The notes beneath the pieces were generated by a model. That model did no database searches. It was not told the origin of the DNA and saw nothing but the letters and a program-made list of their open reading frames with translations. Below are positions 8,313-20,275 of a stretch of 64,000 bases of DNA, in pieces. Both the position numbers and the translations under genes were made by a program. Source of the stretch: an uncultured Pseudoflavonifractor sp. (lineage in GTDB: Bacteria; Bacillota; Clostridia; Oscillospirales; Oscillospiraceae); NCBI GenBank assembly GCA_904419835.1, contig CAJFTA010000006.1, positions 1 through 64,000 of the forward strand, given 5' to 3'. Within the stretch, counting starts at the first letter, position 1; the number at the start of each line of letters is the position of its first letter.

Positions 8313-8367
8313 TTGACAGATCCGGCGTGATGTGATATATTTATCATATAAAGTGATATATTTATCA
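8313..8367 (+). promoter_or_regulatory. Promoter with twin operators for the DUF3796/Xre pair
   Basis: TTGACA (8313-8318), 17-bp spacer, TATATT (8336-8341). Two copies of TGATATATTTATCA, a perfect inverted repeat TGATA-N4-TATCA, lie at 8333-8346 (over the -10) and 8354-8367 (just after the start point), exactly 21 bp apart, so on the same face of the helix. Likely bound by the Xre protein encoded two genes on. Confidence 0.8.
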
Positions 8368-8386
8368 TATGGAAGGAGATAGCTTT

Positions 8387-8758
8387 ATGGATCGCGCCCG
8401 TACTATCCGCGCCGTGTCGCCCTGGTTCAGCCTTTTCAGCCTGTTTGGCCTGCTGGGCTTCCTGCCCAAGCACGATGGCAGCCCCAACTACTTCTTTTTC
8501 ATCTTCTTCGGCTTTCTGGCCTTCTTTTTCTGGCATCTGCTGGAGAAAGGGGGCGTGGACGAGCGCCTGCTTTCCAACCGCCGCCGGGCGGGCATGCTGC
8601 TGCTGACCTTCTTTACCCTGCTCTCCTTCCTCCTGCTCTTTCTGCTGGATCGGGGCGTGGGGGCGGACGCCGTGTTGCTGGTGGGCTCCCTGGGGTACGC
8701 CCTGGGGATGATCCTCTCGCCGGTGCTCACGCTGGTGCTGGACAGGGCGGTGGACTGA
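8387..8758 (+). CDS. DUF3796-like membrane protein
   Basis: Function unknown. 123 residues with about four hydrophobic segments; FSLFGLLGFLP near the start and the FFFGF-rich second helix resemble DUF3796 proteins, which are often paired with a small Xre regulator as here. The ATG at 8387 follows AAGGAG by eight bases. Its TGA overlaps the ATG of the regulator by one base. Both genes run from the promoter with twin operators, so the pair is probably self-repressed. Confidence 0.75.
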   Translation: MDRARTIRAVSPWFSLFSLFGLLGFLPKHDGSPNYFFFIFFGFLAFFFWHLLEKGGVDERLLSNRRRAGMLLLTFFTLLSFLLLFLLDRGVGADAVLLVGSLGYALGMILSPVLTLVLDRAVD

Positions 8759-8961
8759 TGGGCGAGCCCTTCCGCTGTGAGATTAAGAAATACCGCGTCC
8801 TGGCCGGCCTGACCCAGGAGGAGCTGGCCGCCAGGGTGGGTGTGCGCCGGGAGACCATCCTCCGGCTGGAGGCCGGGAAATACAACCCCTCCCTCAAGCT
8901 GGCCATGGATATCTCCAAGGTACTTGCCACCCCCATTGAGTCCCTGTTCTTCTTTGAATAA
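8758..8961 (+). CDS. Small Xre-family DNA-binding regulator
   Basis: 67 residues that are almost only a Cro/C1-type helix-turn-helix: KYRVLAGLTQEELAARVGV, then RRETILRLEAGKYNPSL, ending IESLFFFE. No ligand domain. It most likely binds the paired TGATA-N4-TATCA sites upstream of its operon (inferred from position and symmetry). Translationally coupled to the membrane protein upstream. Confidence 0.92.
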   Translation: MGEPFRCEIKKYRVLAGLTQEELAARVGVRRETILRLEAGKYNPSLKLAMDISKVLATPIESLFFFE

Positions 8962-8965
8962 TTGA

Positions 8966-9014
8966 TAAAACAGCCCGGATTGCTGGATATTTCCAGCGAT
9001 CCAGGCTGTTTTGT
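8966..9014. terminator. Bidirectional terminator
   Basis: AAAACAGCC...GGCTGTTTT with an inner GGATTGCTGGA/TCCAGCGATCC stem. It has A and T tracts on both sides and lies between the Xre gene (plus) and the rnhA remnant (minus). Confidence 0.85.
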
Positions 9015-9086
9015 TATTTATACTTCCTGCTCTCCGCCACCGCCAATTCGTCGCAGCGGTTGTTGTACGGGTTGCTGGCGTGGCCC
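9014..9086 (-). pseudogene. Duplicated 3' end of rnhA
   Basis: 9021-9086 repeats 9332-9397 (66 bp, 311 bp apart) and encodes the same final residues [20 protein letters not shown], here ending KYK-stop. The intact gene now ends KKYKA. This copy, next to the terminator, is probably the original 3' end, separated from the gene body by the C module at 9087-9331. Confidence 0.85.
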
Positions 9087-9331
9087 GCGTCGTCGCAAGC
9101 TCCGTATCCCTCAGCCCGCCGCAGGCGGCAGGCCTCGCTCACTCCGCCGCTCATCGTCGGGACAAGCTCCACATCCCTCGTTTCCCCGTAAACGGAAAAA
9201 CTCGCTCGCTTCGCTGCCCCTCCTCTCCCCAGAAAAGCGCAAGGCTCTTTTCTGGGGGCCCCATTTCCACACGACCCGCTGCGCTGGGCTCGTGCGGGGA
9301 CCCCAATGTGGGTCAAGGGCCTCAGGCCTTG
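9087..9331. repeat. C module, copy 1, between the two rnhA 3' ends
   Basis: No gene seen. The stretch GTCGCAAGCTCCGTATCCCT through GCAGGCGGCAGGCCTCGCTC recurs at 39914-39990. A later hairpin CCCCAGAAAAG/CTTTTCTGGGG here corresponds to CCCCACGAAAGGCG/CGCCTTCCGCGGGG there: same place, different bases, still paired. Confidence 0.65.
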
Positions 9332-9762
9332 TACTTCTTGCTCTCTGCAACCGCTAATTCGTCGCAGCGGTTGTTGTACGGGTTGCTGGCGTGGCCCTTG
9401 ACCCAGTGGAGGTTGACGGTGTGGCGCTCACACAGCTCCAGTAGGCGCTCCCACAGGTCCGGGTTCAATGCGGGCTTCTTGTCCGCCTTCACCCAGCCCC
9501 TGGCCTTCCAGCTCCTGGCCCAGCCCTTCTCCAGGGCGTCGATGACGTACTTGGAGTCGGAGTACAGCTCCACCACGCAGGGCTCCTTCAGGGCCTCCAG
9601 GGCGGTGATAACCCCGGTCAGCTCCATGCGGTTGTTGGTGGTGTGGCTCTCGCCGCCGGAGAGCTCCTTTTTGAACGTGCCGTACATCAGAATGGCCCCC
9701 CAGCCCCCCGGGCCGGGGTTGCCCGAACAGGCGCCGTCGGTGTAGATGATAACGGTTTTCAT
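9322..9762 (-). CDS. rnhA: Ribonuclease HI
   Basis: Cuts the RNA strand of RNA:DNA hybrids; removes primers and R-loops. 146 residues. Catalytic carboxylates are visible: Asp in [16 protein letters not shown], Glu in NNRMELTGV, Asp in LYSDSKYVI, and the His/Asp region in [18 protein letters not shown]. The ATG at 9760-9762 gives [10 protein letters not shown] after GGGAG. Both ends of the gene are duplicated outside it: the last 22 codons at 9014-9086 and the first 10 codons at 9862-9893. The gene stays intact, with its last residues changed from KYK to KYKA. Confidence 0.95.
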   Translation of the reverse strand: MKTVIIYTDGACSGNPGPGGWGAILMYGTFKKELSGGESHTTNNRMELTGVITALEALKEPCVVELYSDSKYVIDALEKGWARSWKARGWVKADKKPALNPDLWERLLELCERHTVNLHWVKGHASNPYNNRCDELAVAESKKYKA

Positions 9763-9861
9763 GCTCGCTCCCTTCCGGCGGCGCCTGTTGTCCATACCCG
9801 GCGGTTCCGCCGCCTGCGGCGGGATCCGGGCCGGACATTTCCCGCATTTGCGCAGCAAATG
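9763..9861. repeat. Inserted element between the two rnhA 5' ends
   Basis: About 100 bp of stem-loops (GGCGGTTCCGCC region, then GCATTTGCGCAGCAAATGC at 9844-9862) separating the duplicated start regions of rnhA (period 131 bp). No gene. Confidence 0.6.
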
Positions 9862-9893
9862 CCGCCGTCGGTATAGATGGTAACGGTTTTCAT
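9862..9893 (-). pseudogene. Duplicated 5' end of rnhA
   Basis: Encodes [11 protein letters not shown] with its own GGAGC ribosome-binding site, then runs into the element. It matches the first ten codons of rnhA (9733-9762) with two substitutions; probably the original start of the gene. Confidence 0.8.
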
Positions 9894-9953
9894 AGTGCTC
9901 CTATCTCTGCCTTCCCACGGGAAGGCTCAGCTTGTTAAAAAAGCCTCGCAGAG

Positions 9954-10120
9954 TTCGCGCCCGCAGGCGCGAAGAAAGTGAAATCTGTTTTCTCCGGGGA
10001 CATATGCCTCGGAGAAAACACTGCTCAGGCCGCAAGTGTGGTATTTGTCCGCATTGAGCGGACAAATACTGCGCGCGGCGGACTGCATCTCACGCGGAAA
10101 AGGTGCCCGCACCTTTTCCG
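9954..10120. repeat. Four-hairpin array
   Basis: Four perfect stem-loops in 167 bp: TTCGCGCC/GGCGCGAA (9954-9973), TGTTTTCTCCG/CGGAGAAAACA (9986-10020), GTATTTGTCCGC/GCGGACAAATAC (10041-10069) and CGGAAAAGGTGC/GCACCTTTTCCG (10095-10120). The stems differ in sequence, so it is not a tandem repeat. GAAAGTGAAATC between the first two recalls the GAATC-containing loops of the E elements. No coding frame. Confidence 0.7.
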
Positions 10121-10134
10121 ACGGCCGCAGGCGC

Positions 10135-10542
10135 TTACAGGTCCCGGAGAATCTCCTGCCGCTTCTCCTCAAACTCCCGGGCGGTGATGAGGCGCTGGTC
10201 ATAGAGCCGCTGGAGCTCGGCCAGCCGCTCCTCGGCGCTGGAAGCGGAAGCGCCGCCCGAGGACGCAGGGGAATCCCCCTCGGTCTCCTCGTCGATGCTC
10301 CACTCGTAGGAGAAATACAGGCCCTTCTTGTTGCAGGCGCCGAAAATACCCACGCCCACAAATACCAGGGGCACCAGCACCCCTATCAGCCCCAAGCCGC
10401 CTCCGAACTGTCCCATCATCTGCACGCTCTGGGTCAGAAAGGCCAGGCCGATGACGGCAAAAACTCCGGCCATCACCCGGCTGAAGGTGATCATGCTCTT
10501 GCTGGGGCGGACTGTCATGCGTCTGCGTCTGCGGCGGTTCAT
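10135..10542 (-). CDS. Two-helix membrane protein with C-terminal SHOCT domain
   Basis: 135 residues: a basic N-terminus (MNRRRRRRMTVRPSKS), two membrane helices (about 18-40 and 46-66), a short acidic linker, and a 32-residue SHOCT domain at the end (AEERLAELQRLYDQRLITAR). SHOCT is a short module common at protein ends, with a likely interaction role. The ATG at 10540-10542 follows AAGGAGGAG. Directly downstream of another small membrane protein gene, whose frame runs into this one. Confidence 0.82.
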   Translation of the reverse strand: MNRRRRRRMTVRPSKSMITFSRVMAGVFAVIGLAFLTQSVQMMGQFGGGLGLIGVLVPLVFVGVGIFGACNKKGLYFSYEWSIDEETEGDSPASSGGASASSAEERLAELQRLYDQRLITAREFEEKRQEILRDL

Positions 10543-10577
10543 AGGCTCCTCCTTTTCTCCACGGCGGGCGCCGCGTT

Positions 10578-10927
10578 TCAGCGGCGCTTTTTTCTTTTTT
10601 CTTCTTTTGGGGCTTGGAAAACAGGTTTTGGCCTCCGGCGGCGGCCTCACGCAGTTCCCACACGCCGGACACCACCGACAGCACCCCCAGCAGCAGCAGA
10701 TCCAGCGCCAGCTCACCGCCGCCCTTCATCAGGAAGGAGACCACGCCCGCAAGGCAGGCCATGCCGCCGGCCACGGCCAGCAGCACCAGGCCCAGCTGCC
10801 GCAGCACGTCCCGGTGGGGGCGCAGCTTCTTCCAGTCGGACAGCAGCAGCAGGATGCCCGCGGCGGTGCAGGGCCCGCCGGGCAGCACCATCAGCAGACG
10901 GCGCTTCAGGCGGCGAAGCTCCTCCAT
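10578..10927 (-). CDS. Small membrane protein, reading frame probably shifted at its 3' end
   Basis: About 115 residues with a basic N-terminus and three membrane helices, ending in a Lys-rich stretch (KPQKKKKEK). In the frame as read, the ORF would run on to 10199, deep through the next gene, with no sensible composition. A one-base (-1) slip in the A6 runs at 10588-10600 leads to a stop at 10578-10580 after two Arg codons, just before the next gene's RBS; I take that as the ancestral end. A 7-bp stem GCGCCGC/GCGGCGC lies right after the run. Start: second ATG (10925-10927), seven bases after AAGGAG. Function unknown. Confidence 0.5.
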
Positions 10928-11009
10928 CTCCATGCTCCTTTCTTCGTCAGAGCCTGATTTTTTTCCACATCAGGGCCGGGTTTTGGGGACAGAACCGCTC
11001 TGCGCCATC

Positions 11010-11037
11010 CAGGGGCGGGGCGTTCAGCCCCGCCCAC
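11010..11037. terminator. Stem-loop after gyrA
   Basis: GGGGCGGGGC/GCCCCGCCC with loop GTTCA. It has no clear T-tract on the minus strand, so termination is only possible. Confidence 0.35.
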
Positions 11038-11067
11038 GGTCGCCGGAAGCGTTATAGCCGCTGCTTT

Positions 11068-13620
<2,553 letters not shown>

Positions 13621-13802
13621 GAATTTATTTCCTCCTTGTTAGAGGCCTTCTTTATCCTCCACACTGGGTCTGTCACGCTGCGGCGGCTGCGCGACGCACG
13701 GCTTCCCTCCGACTCGGGCGTGAACCGGCCCGGCATGCCGGTCCTGGGTTCCCGCCCTCGCTTCGGTCCATCCGTGCTGCTCCGCACGCCTCCGCGCTTC
13801 TA
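13621..13802. other. gyrB-gyrA intergenic region with hairpins
   Basis: 182 bp between stop and start, holding GACCGGCATGCCGGGCC and GTGCGGAGCAGCAC stem-loops as read on the minus strand, plus the gyrA RBS. No T-tract, so the genes can still be co-transcribed. I see no gene. Confidence 0.45.
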
Positions 13803-15857
<2,055 letters not shown>

Positions 15858-16655
15858 TCAGTGCTCGGCCATGACCCCGGTGGGAATAAAGGTGGGGCCG
15901 CAGGCCCCGGGGGACAGGTCGTAGGTGGAGAAGCACAGGACAATCTCTCCGCCGTCCACCCAGAAGAGCATGTCCTCCAGGCTGCGGCTGTCCACAATGT
16001 CCGCCGCGTCCTCCAACCAGTCCACCTCCGGGTGGCTGGCCATGTAGGCCTTTACAATCTCCCGCAGGGTGGCCGCCAGTGCGTCCGGGTCCTGGCTGGT
16101 CAGATCGGCCAGCCCCAGCTCCTCCCCGGTGGCCAGGTCGTAGGTATGGCCCAGGCAGTTGCTGTTGGCCACGCCGCCCATATACCAGGACCAGGTCAGG
16201 CTCACGCTGAACAGCCCGTCCCCGTTCTGGGAGACACGGGCGTCCACTGTGTTGGTCCATACGTCGTCCGCCCGCTTCTCCAGAGGGAGTTCCCCGCTGC
16301 TGTCGGCAAAAAAGCTGTCGCAGTAGCCGCCCAGGCTCTCGTTGATGGCCTGGGCCTGGTCCGTGTCCCCGGTGAGCTGCACCAGGTCATAATACCAGGA
16401 CAGGGACAGAGATCCGTCCTTGTTGTGGACCGACCTGTCCTGCCGCTCAATGGAATAGCCCGCCGTCTCCGTCGCCCCGTCCGCCGCCGGCACAGCTCCG
16501 GGCGCCGCCGCAGCCGGCACGGACGGCTCGGGCAATTGGGCAGTCTGGGAGGGCGGCGGGCTGCTCTGCCCGGGCGCCCCCGCATTCTCCCCCGCGCCGC
16601 AGGCGCTCAGCGCCAGCGCCAGGCCAAGAAAAAGGGCCAGATATCGCCGCTTCAT
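15858..16655 (-). CDS. Lipoprotein with RsiV-like DUF3298 domain
   Basis: 265 residues with a lipobox at LALSAC (Cys19), so lipid-anchored outside the membrane. A Pro/Ala-rich linker follows (about 20-65), then DUF4163-like and DUF3298-like regions (LAATLREIVKAYMASHP; WLEDAADIVDSRSLEDMLFW; GACGPTFIPTG). RsiV and PdaC have this fold and bind lysozyme or peptidoglycan; here the ligand is unknown. No sigma factor is adjacent. Between gyrB and a PH-domain gene. Confidence 0.82.
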   Translation of the reverse strand: MKRRYLALFLGLALALSACGAGENAGAPGQSSPPPSQTAQLPEPSVPAAAAPGAVPAADGATETAGYSIERQDRSVHNKDGSLSLSWYYDLVQLTGDTDQAQAINESLGGYCDSFFADSSGELPLEKRADDVWTNTVDARVSQNGDGLFSVSLTWSWYMGGVANSNCLGHTYDLATGEELGLADLTSQDPDALAATLREIVKAYMASHPEVDWLEDAADIVDSRSLEDMLFWVDGGEIVLCFSTYDLSPGACGPTFIPTGVMAEH

Positions 16656-16697
16656 GTCTCTGCCTCCATCTCTTTTTCTTGAGGCGCTGCCGGAGCG

Positions 16698-17114
16698 TCA
16701 GTCCAGACAATCCTCGTTCTCGTCCATAAAGCCGTCCGGTTCAGCGCCCTCCTGGCCTTCCTCGCCGCCCAGCAGCTCGGTGGTCCGCATGCGGCGGGAC
16801 AGCTTCTTCTCCTCCACCTGCCGGTGGAGCAGCTCCTTGACCTCCCTGGGATTTTTGATGTTCAGCAGGTCCAGATGGGGGGTGGTCTTGTCCGAGGAGT
16901 GGACGCACACGGTGCCCACGCCGAAGATCCGCTGGAACAGGGAGCGCTTCAGCTCCAGATCCCGCACCCGGTAGAGGAGCACCTCCTCTTCCTTCAGGTT
17001 CAGCAGGCCGGTCTCCCGAAAGATCCGGTCCTCGCTGAGCCGGTACCGGGTAAAGGTGATGGGCAGGCCCAGAATTCGCTTTCGATCCTTCCACAGATAG
17101 GTAATCGGTTCCAT
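16698..17114 (-). CDS. Bacterial PH-domain protein
   Basis: 138 residues. Residues 15-95 match the bacterial PH (bPH2/DUF304) pattern: YRLSEDRIFRETGLLNLKEE, VLLYRVRDLELKRSLFQRIF, GVGTVCVHSSDKTTP, then a helix with EVKELLHRQVEEKK. Such domains are common in small membrane-associated proteins; no membrane helix is seen here. Acidic tail. Start at ATG 17112-17114 after AAGGAG. Function unknown. Confidence 0.8.
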   Translation of the reverse strand: MEPITYLWKDRKRILGLPITFTRYRLSEDRIFRETGLLNLKEEEVLLYRVRDLELKRSLFQRIFGVGTVCVHSSDKTTPHLDLLNIKNPREVKELLHRQVEEKKLSRRMRTTELLGGEEGQEGAEPDGFMDENEDCLD

Positions 17115-17157
17115 AGTCCGCGCTCCTTTCCTTCGCGCGCCCGGGGGAGCCCCGGGC

Positions 17158-17421
17158 TTACTCAAAGCTGTTGTTTTCCGCCCGGCGGAGCAGGGTGGCG
17201 GTGGCCATCTGGGAGAGGTAGACGGTCTGCCCCCGCCGTTTGTCCCCGCAGACCACAAAGGACTTGGGGATGTCGTCGCCAACCGCCTCTACCCGGCCCT
17301 CCTTCTCCGCCCGCTCTAAAAATTTGCGGGTCAGATGGGAGGAGGAGGCGTTGTCCAGGTCAAACAGGCCGATGATGTCCCGGTAGGGCACCACCACCGA
17401 CTGTCCCAAATGCAGATACAC
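17158..17421 (-). CDS. remB: RemB-like DUF370 protein
   Basis: 87 residues: MYLHLGQSVVVPYRDIIGLF is the DUF370 start, as in B. subtilis RemB (YaaB), which lies at the same place between recF and gyrB. RemB is linked there to biofilm matrix gene control; the related RemA is a DNA-binding activator. GTG start (17419-17421) eight bases after AAGGAGG. Three bases separate it from the upstream gene's stop, so it is part of the small operon 18093-16698. Confidence 0.88.
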   Translation of the reverse strand: MYLHLGQSVVVPYRDIIGLFDLDNASSSHLTRKFLERAEKEGRVEAVGDDIPKSFVVCGDKRRGQTVYLSQMATATLLRRAENNSFE

Positions 17422-17424
17422 GGC

Positions 17425-17736
17425 TTAACCTCCTTTTCCGTCGTCGTCAATGACCCTGGGGTCCCACAGCCGCTTGTACAGCCGCCGCCCCAGGTACATC
17501 CCCAGAAATGCCAGCGCCGCCGGCAGGCCGGGCACAAAGAGCAGGGTCTCAATGGGCGCGCCGCCGGCGTCCGACCAGCCGAAGAACCGGGCGAAAAACA
17601 CCGCCAGCGTCACCGCCAGGCAGACCAGAGGCGGCGCCCACCGCCACAGCTTCCGCCGGGCAAACCGGTATGCCGCGTACTCCGCCGCCGCGCCCAGCAG
17701 CAGCGGCAGCAGGCAGAACAAAATCAGAATGGGCAT
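17425..17736 (-). CDS. Small membrane protein
   Basis: 103 residues with about three hydrophobic helices (3-22, 33-52, 62-85) and a basic, then acidic tail (RRLYKRLWDPRVIDDD). No family recognised. Tightly packed between two small genes of the remB unit. Confidence 0.7.
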   Translation of the reverse strand: MPILILFCLLPLLLGAAAEYAAYRFARRKLWRWAPPLVCLAVTLAVFFARFFGWSDAGGAPIETLLFVPGLPAALAFLGMYLGRRLYKRLWDPRVIDDDGKGG

Positions 17737-17745
17737 AGCGCTCCC

Positions 17746-18093
17746 TTATCCGCCGTTTTTGGCGTCTTTCCCCGCCTTTTTCTTCTCTATCAGTCTCAAA
17801 ACGGCACGTTTGATGTTATATACCACCAGAAAAATCGCCAGCAGCTCCAAAAAATACAGCAGCCAGTATATTGCCACCGGGCCCGCGCCCACGGCGGGCG
17901 CCAGCTCCACGGCGGAGGCAATGACGCCCACAATCCCAAGAGCCGCCGGGATGGCATACAGGATTTTTCTCCGGCAGAATATGGTGAGCGCCAGCTGGAG
18001 CAGGCCTCCCGCCCAGAAGGGCAGGGACAGCACAAACACCGCCGCCGCGCCGAACACCGCCAGCACCGGGGCTGCCAGAAGCAGATGGAACAT
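17746..18093 (-). CDS. Small membrane protein
   Basis: 115 residues, four hydrophobic segments, charged tail (RLIEKKKAGKDAKNGG). The ATG at 18091-18093 follows AAGGAGG by eight bases; the longer frame would read into repeat DNA. No family recognised. First gene of the remB unit, separated from recF by R copy 2. Confidence 0.72.
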   Translation of the reverse strand: MFHLLLAAPVLAVFGAAAVFVLSLPFWAGGLLQLALTIFCRRKILYAIPAALGIVGVIASAVELAPAVGAGPVAIYWLLYFLELLAIFLVVYNIKRAVLRLIEKKKAGKDAKNGG

Positions 18094-18125
18094 GCCGGAA
18101 ACCTCCTTTTTGTGGGGTTTTCGTA

Positions 18126-18186
18126 GCTTTCCCCTGAGGGAAGGTGGCATTTGCGAAGCAAATGACGGATGAGGGGAAGGCTTTCA
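18126..18186. repeat. T module 2
   Basis: Inverse orientation relative to T module 1: CCTTCCCCTCATCC followed by a CATTTGC-TTC-GCAAATG stem and CACCTTCCCTCAGGGGAAAG as read on the minus strand. Confidence 0.6.
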
Positions 18187-18204
18187 GTGGGCACATAGCT
18201 TGCA

Positions 18205-18497
18205 GGAGAACACCCTTCGGGGAGGTACTTTTCACCGGCGAAAAGTACCCAAAAGCCGCCGGGGACACAGGGGCAGCGGGCCCTTTCAGGGCCAAATGCC
18301 CCCGTTTCCCCGGACCCCTTTCGGAGATGCGGCTTGCGGCGGTGGGGTTCAAGTAGCCACCGAACTTGAAAGCAGTTGCTTGCCGGTTCGGCTGTCCGGT
18401 TTCGTTCCTGCGTCGCCCGAGCAGCGTTACCCGCCCAGACTTGTAAGTCCCTGCAATTCAAGAACCTTTCTCAATGCCGCACGGGGTCTCTGCACCA
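18205..18497 (-). repeat. R element, copy 2
   Basis: Same landmarks as copy 1 on the minus strand. Helices: CCGGGGA/TCCCCGG, GGGGGCA/TGCCCCT, GGCCCT/AGGGCC, GTACTTTTC/GAAAAGTAC. It fills the gap between recF and the next minus-strand gene, in the direction of transcription. Confidence 0.85.
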
Positions 18498-18512
18498 TAT
18501 TTCAGGTTCTGC

Positions 18513-19616
18513 TCACACCAGCGCGCCGTTATGAATGCGCAGCACCTTGCCGCCCTCCAGGTGCTCCAGCTTCTCGTCCTCGCAGCAGGTGATGAACACC
18601 TGCCCGCCCTTGATGCGGTTGAGAACAAAGCTCTGCCGCCGCTGATCCAGCTCGGAGAGCACGTCGTCCAGCAGCAGCACGGGCCACTCTCCGGTATCGT
18701 CGTGAAAAATCTCACGGGCGGCCAGCTTCAGGGACAGCGCCGCCGTGCGGGTCTGGCCCTGGGAGGCGAACTGCCGGGCGGCCACGCCCCCCAGCTCCAC
18801 GGTCAGGTCGTCCTTGTGGGGCCCGGACAGGCACTGCCGGGACTCCAGCTCCGCCCGGCGGTGGCGCTCCTGGTGGGCCATAAGGGCGGAGAGGATGTCC
18901 TTCACGCCCCCCTCCGGGTCCTGGACTGTGCTCACCGTCTCATATTTCAGCCCCAGCTCCTCCCGCCCGCCGGAGAACTCCCGGTGGATGGCCGGGGCGG
19001 TCTCCCGCAGCCGGCGGACAAAGTGGGCCCGGTAGTGGATGAGGACGGCCCCGGTCTGGGCCATTCTCAGGCTGAAGTCGTCCAAGGCGTCCAGCAGGGA
19101 GGGCTTCTCCTCCCAGTCCCGGAGGATGCGGGTCTTCTGCTCGTGGAGGCGGCGGTACTCCGCCAGTGCAGCGGCGTACCGGGGCCGGAGCTGGCAGATG
19201 CACTCGTCCAGGAACCGGCGGCGCTCCGCCGCCCCCTCCCGGATAAGCGTCAGATCCTCCGGACAGAAGAACACGGTGTTGAGCATCCCCGAGAGCTCTC
19301 CGGCGGTCTTCAGTCTCACGCCGTTGGACAGCAGCTGCCGCCGGGCGCCCCGGGACAGCCGGGCCTCCAGGGTGAAGTCCCTTTCCCGGGAAAAAACCTC
19401 CGCCTTCACAAGGGCGTGGTCCACGCCGAACGCTATCAGCTCCCGGTCATACCGGGCCCGGCGGCTGGAGGCGGTGGACAGGTAGCCGATGGCCTCCAGC
19501 AGGTTGGTCTTGCCCTGGGCGTTCTCCCCGCAGATCACGTTGACGGCAGGGGAGAAGGGGGTCTCCAGGTGGGGGTAGTTGCGGAAAAAGTCCAGGGTAA
19601 TGGACTTTACTATCAT
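18513..19616 (-). CDS. recF: DNA replication and repair protein RecF
   Basis: SMC-like ATPase that helps load RecA at gaps and restart forks. 367 residues. Walker [15 protein letters not shown], signature LSGPHKDDL, Walker B region [12 protein letters not shown]. The ATG (19614-19616) overlaps the stop of the S4-domain gene by four bases, so the start is fixed. Classical place after dnaN and the S4 gene. Confidence 0.97.
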   Translation of the reverse strand: MIVKSITLDFFRNYPHLETPFSPAVNVICGENAQGKTNLLEAIGYLSTASSRRARYDRELIAFGVDHALVKAEVFSRERDFTLEARLSRGARRQLLSNGVRLKTAGELSGMLNTVFFCPEDLTLIREGAAERRRFLDECICQLRPRYAAALAEYRRLHEQKTRILRDWEEKPSLLDALDDFSLRMAQTGAVLIHYRAHFVRRLRETAPAIHREFSGGREELGLKYETVSTVQDPEGGVKDILSALMAHQERHRRAELESRQCLSGPHKDDLTVELGGVAARQFASQGQTRTAALSLKLAAREIFHDDTGEWPVLLLDDVLSELDQRRQSFVLNRIKGGQVFITCCEDEKLEHLEGGKVLRIHNGALV

Positions 19617-19825
19617 ACCACGGTCAGCTCCAGGCCGGGCAGGGTGACCACGTCGCCGGGACGGACCTTCTTGCCCCGCATGGTGCACACCTCGCCGTTG
19701 ACGGACACCTCTCCGGCCTGGATGATGTTCTTGGCCTCACCGCCGGTCTCAGCCACGCCGGCGAACTTGAGCAGACCCTCCAGCTTGATGAACTCGGTGG
19801 TGATCTTCACTTCATGCTTTTCCAT
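19613..19825 (-). CDS. rlbA: S4-domain RNA-binding protein (YaaA/RlbA type)
   Basis: 70 residues, entirely an S4 RNA-binding fold: [51 protein letters not shown]. subtilis YaaA (RlbA) has the same place between dnaN and recF and is tied to ribosome assembly. Start MEKHEVKI at 19823-19825 after AGAGGAAAG. Overlaps recF by four bases and the upstream thioesterase gene by 14. Confidence 0.92.
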   Translation of the reverse strand: MEKHEVKITTEFIKLEGLLKFAGVAETGGEAKNIIQAGEVSVNGEVCTMRGKKVRPGDVVTLPGLELTVV

Positions 19826-20264
19826 TGTCTTTCCTCTCTTCCGGGTGGCCCAGCAGGGCGGCCAGCCGCCCATAGACCTCAGGCAGGACCTTTTTCAGGG
19901 CCACCGGGGCCCCCTTGGCCCGGTCGTAGAAAAAGTGCCTGCTCTCCCCCTGGGCCCGGAGGGTTCCGTCGGCGGCGCTGGTGATGTCGTAGTGCAGGTC
20001 CACCCGGGCGGGGGTGAGCCTGGTGACGGTGACCGTGATGGCCACCGTCTCCCCGAAGGGGGTCATGGACCGGTACTTGCAGTTTACCTCGGTGAGGGCG
20101 AAGTCGATGCCCGCCTCCACCGCCCTGTCGTACCCCCAGCCCAGCTGGTCCATCAGGTCGGTGCGGGCCTCCTCCATCCAGTAGATATAGTTGGCGTGGT
20201 GGACGATGCCCATGCCGTCGGTCTCGTAGAACTGGACCTTGCGCAGATAGGGCCTGATTTCCAT
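19812..20264 (-). CDS. Acyl-CoA thioesterase, YbgC/4HBT family
   Basis: Hydrolyses acyl-CoA thioesters; hot-dog fold. 150 residues with [20 protein letters not shown], the Asp-containing active-site motif of the 4-hydroxybenzoyl-CoA thioesterase family. The substrate cannot be told. ATG (20262-20264) or a GTG three codons earlier could be the start; neither has a strong RBS, so coupling to dnaN (stop 12 bases before) is likely. Its insertion between dnaN and the S4 gene departs from the Bacillus order. Confidence 0.9.
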   Translation of the reverse strand: MEIRPYLRKVQFYETDGMGIVHHANYIYWMEEARTDLMDQLGWGYDRAVEAGIDFALTEVNCKYRSMTPFGETVAITVTVTRLTPARVDLHYDITSAADGTLRAQGESRHFFYDRAKGAPVALKKVLPEVYGRLAALLGHPEERKDNGKA

Positions 20265-20275
20265 GGGTTCCACGG

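Noticed and set aside
10588..10600. Programmed -1 frameshifting at the A6 runs
   Set aside because: The zero-frame context (GAA AAA AGC) is not a canonical X XXY YYZ heptamer, so a mutation or sequence error is more likely; kept only as a low-interest finding.
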